From contig NZ_MUHW01000001.1 in NCBI RefSeq assembly GCF_002007235.1, positions 1-64,000 of the forward strand: a stretch of DNA of 64,000 bases, given 5' to 3'. This document shows positions 63,922-64,000 of the stretch, piece by piece; position 1 is the first letter of the stretch, and every line of letters begins with the position of its first letter. The notes beneath the pieces are model-generated. The model was not told where the DNA came from and searched no databases. It worked only from the letters and a program-made list of their open reading frames with translations. This DNA is from Oribacterium sp. C9 (GTDB taxonomy: Bacteria > Bacillota > Clostridia > Lachnospirales > Lachnospiraceae). A program made the position numbers and the translations under genes.

Positions 63922-64000
63922 ATGGCCAAAGCACAGATAGTACATATCAATCCGGAGGATAACGTTGTCGTTGCCATCGCGCCAATAGCCAAGGGTGACG
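63922..64000 (+). CDS. uxaA: altronate dehydratase, N-terminal fragment
   Basis: Only 26 codons lie in the window (MAKAQIVHINPEDNVVVAIA and six more). The sequence matches the start of the UxaA SAF-like domain, which dehydrates altronate to 2-keto-3-deoxygluconate. It begins 30 bp after uxaB, with AGGGAAAAG as ribosome-binding site, so the two form an operon that continues past the right edge. Confidence 0.8.
   Translation, partial: MAKAQIVHINPEDNVVVAIAPIAKGD

Overview
The window looks like the replication-origin region of an AT-rich, anaerobic, low-GC Gram-positive bacterium, most likely a member of the Lachnospiraceae (Butyrivibrio/Lachnospira-like; this is my inference from protein resemblance, gene order and lifestyle genes, not a search result). 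Evidence includes the dnaA-dnaN-recF-gyrB-gyrA block, FabK-type fatty-acid synthesis, an [FeFe]-hydrogenase-like protein, ATP-dependent PEP carboxykinase, two tandem cyclic-di-GMP-I riboswitches, and pectin/galacturonate genes. No insertion sequence, prophage or CRISPR array was seen.

Layout. 1-585: promoter and leader of a probable rRNA operon running off the left edge, tRNA-Ser(GCU), and the gyrA terminator. 586-8941 (minus strand): dnaA, dnaN, recF, gyrB, gyrA. 8942-9343: oriC with DnaA boxes and the divergent dnaA and rpmH promoters. 9344-22188 (plus strand): rpmH, rnpA, yidD, yidC, jag, mnmE, mnmG, rsmG, parA, parB, a DUF4446 gene and a large membrane-anchored protein of unknown function. 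Two parS sites flank rsmG. 22254-35027: a mixed-strand stretch with rsmA, an HD phosphohydrolase, an MdoB/LtaS-like phosphoglycerol transferase, a Cof-type phosphatase, a GH28 polygalacturonase-like enzyme, an unusually long Y-family polymerase, pckA, an HxlR regulator broken by an in-frame stop, a low-molecular-weight tyrosine phosphatase, thrH and an alpha/beta hydrolase. 35322-46399: a DUF3783 protein, signal peptidase I, an M18 aminopeptidase, a trigger-factor-like lipoprotein, an orphan amino-acid-binding lipoprotein, ylmH-like and hflX genes, a DUF1461 membrane protein, tRNA-Arg(CCU), tRNA-Lys(CUU), a MATE transporter, and a secreted CAP-domain protein behind the tandem riboswitches. 46450-52713: a divergent sigma-70 factor, rsmJ, the hydrogenase, a histidine phosphatase, a small coiled-coil membrane protein and a KdgF-like cupin. 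53080-62076: the fatty-acid cluster acpP-accD-accA-fabH-fabK-fabD-fabG-fabF-fabZ followed by a MarR regulator resembling FabT. 62398-64000: uxaB and the start of uxaA, preceded by a promoter with a perfect catabolite-responsive (cre-like) palindrome.

Working together. The origin-proximal genes cover initiation, supercoiling, segregation (ParABS), protein export (YidC, Jag, RNase P protein) and tRNA/rRNA modification (MnmE, MnmG, RsmG, RsmA, RsmJ). The fab cluster makes acyl chains but lacks accB and accC here. GH28, the KdgF-like cupin, UxaB and UxaA outline a dispersed pectin/galacturonate route. Most genes end in strong intrinsic terminators, several shared by convergent genes.

The points most worth a second look are the tandem c-di-GMP riboswitches, the sigma factor with altered promoter-contact residues, a parS site nested in a 44-bp perfect palindrome, variant residues in the GyrB TOPRIM motif, a roughly 95-residue insertion in the polymerase, and a cluster of competing hairpins between fabG and fabF.
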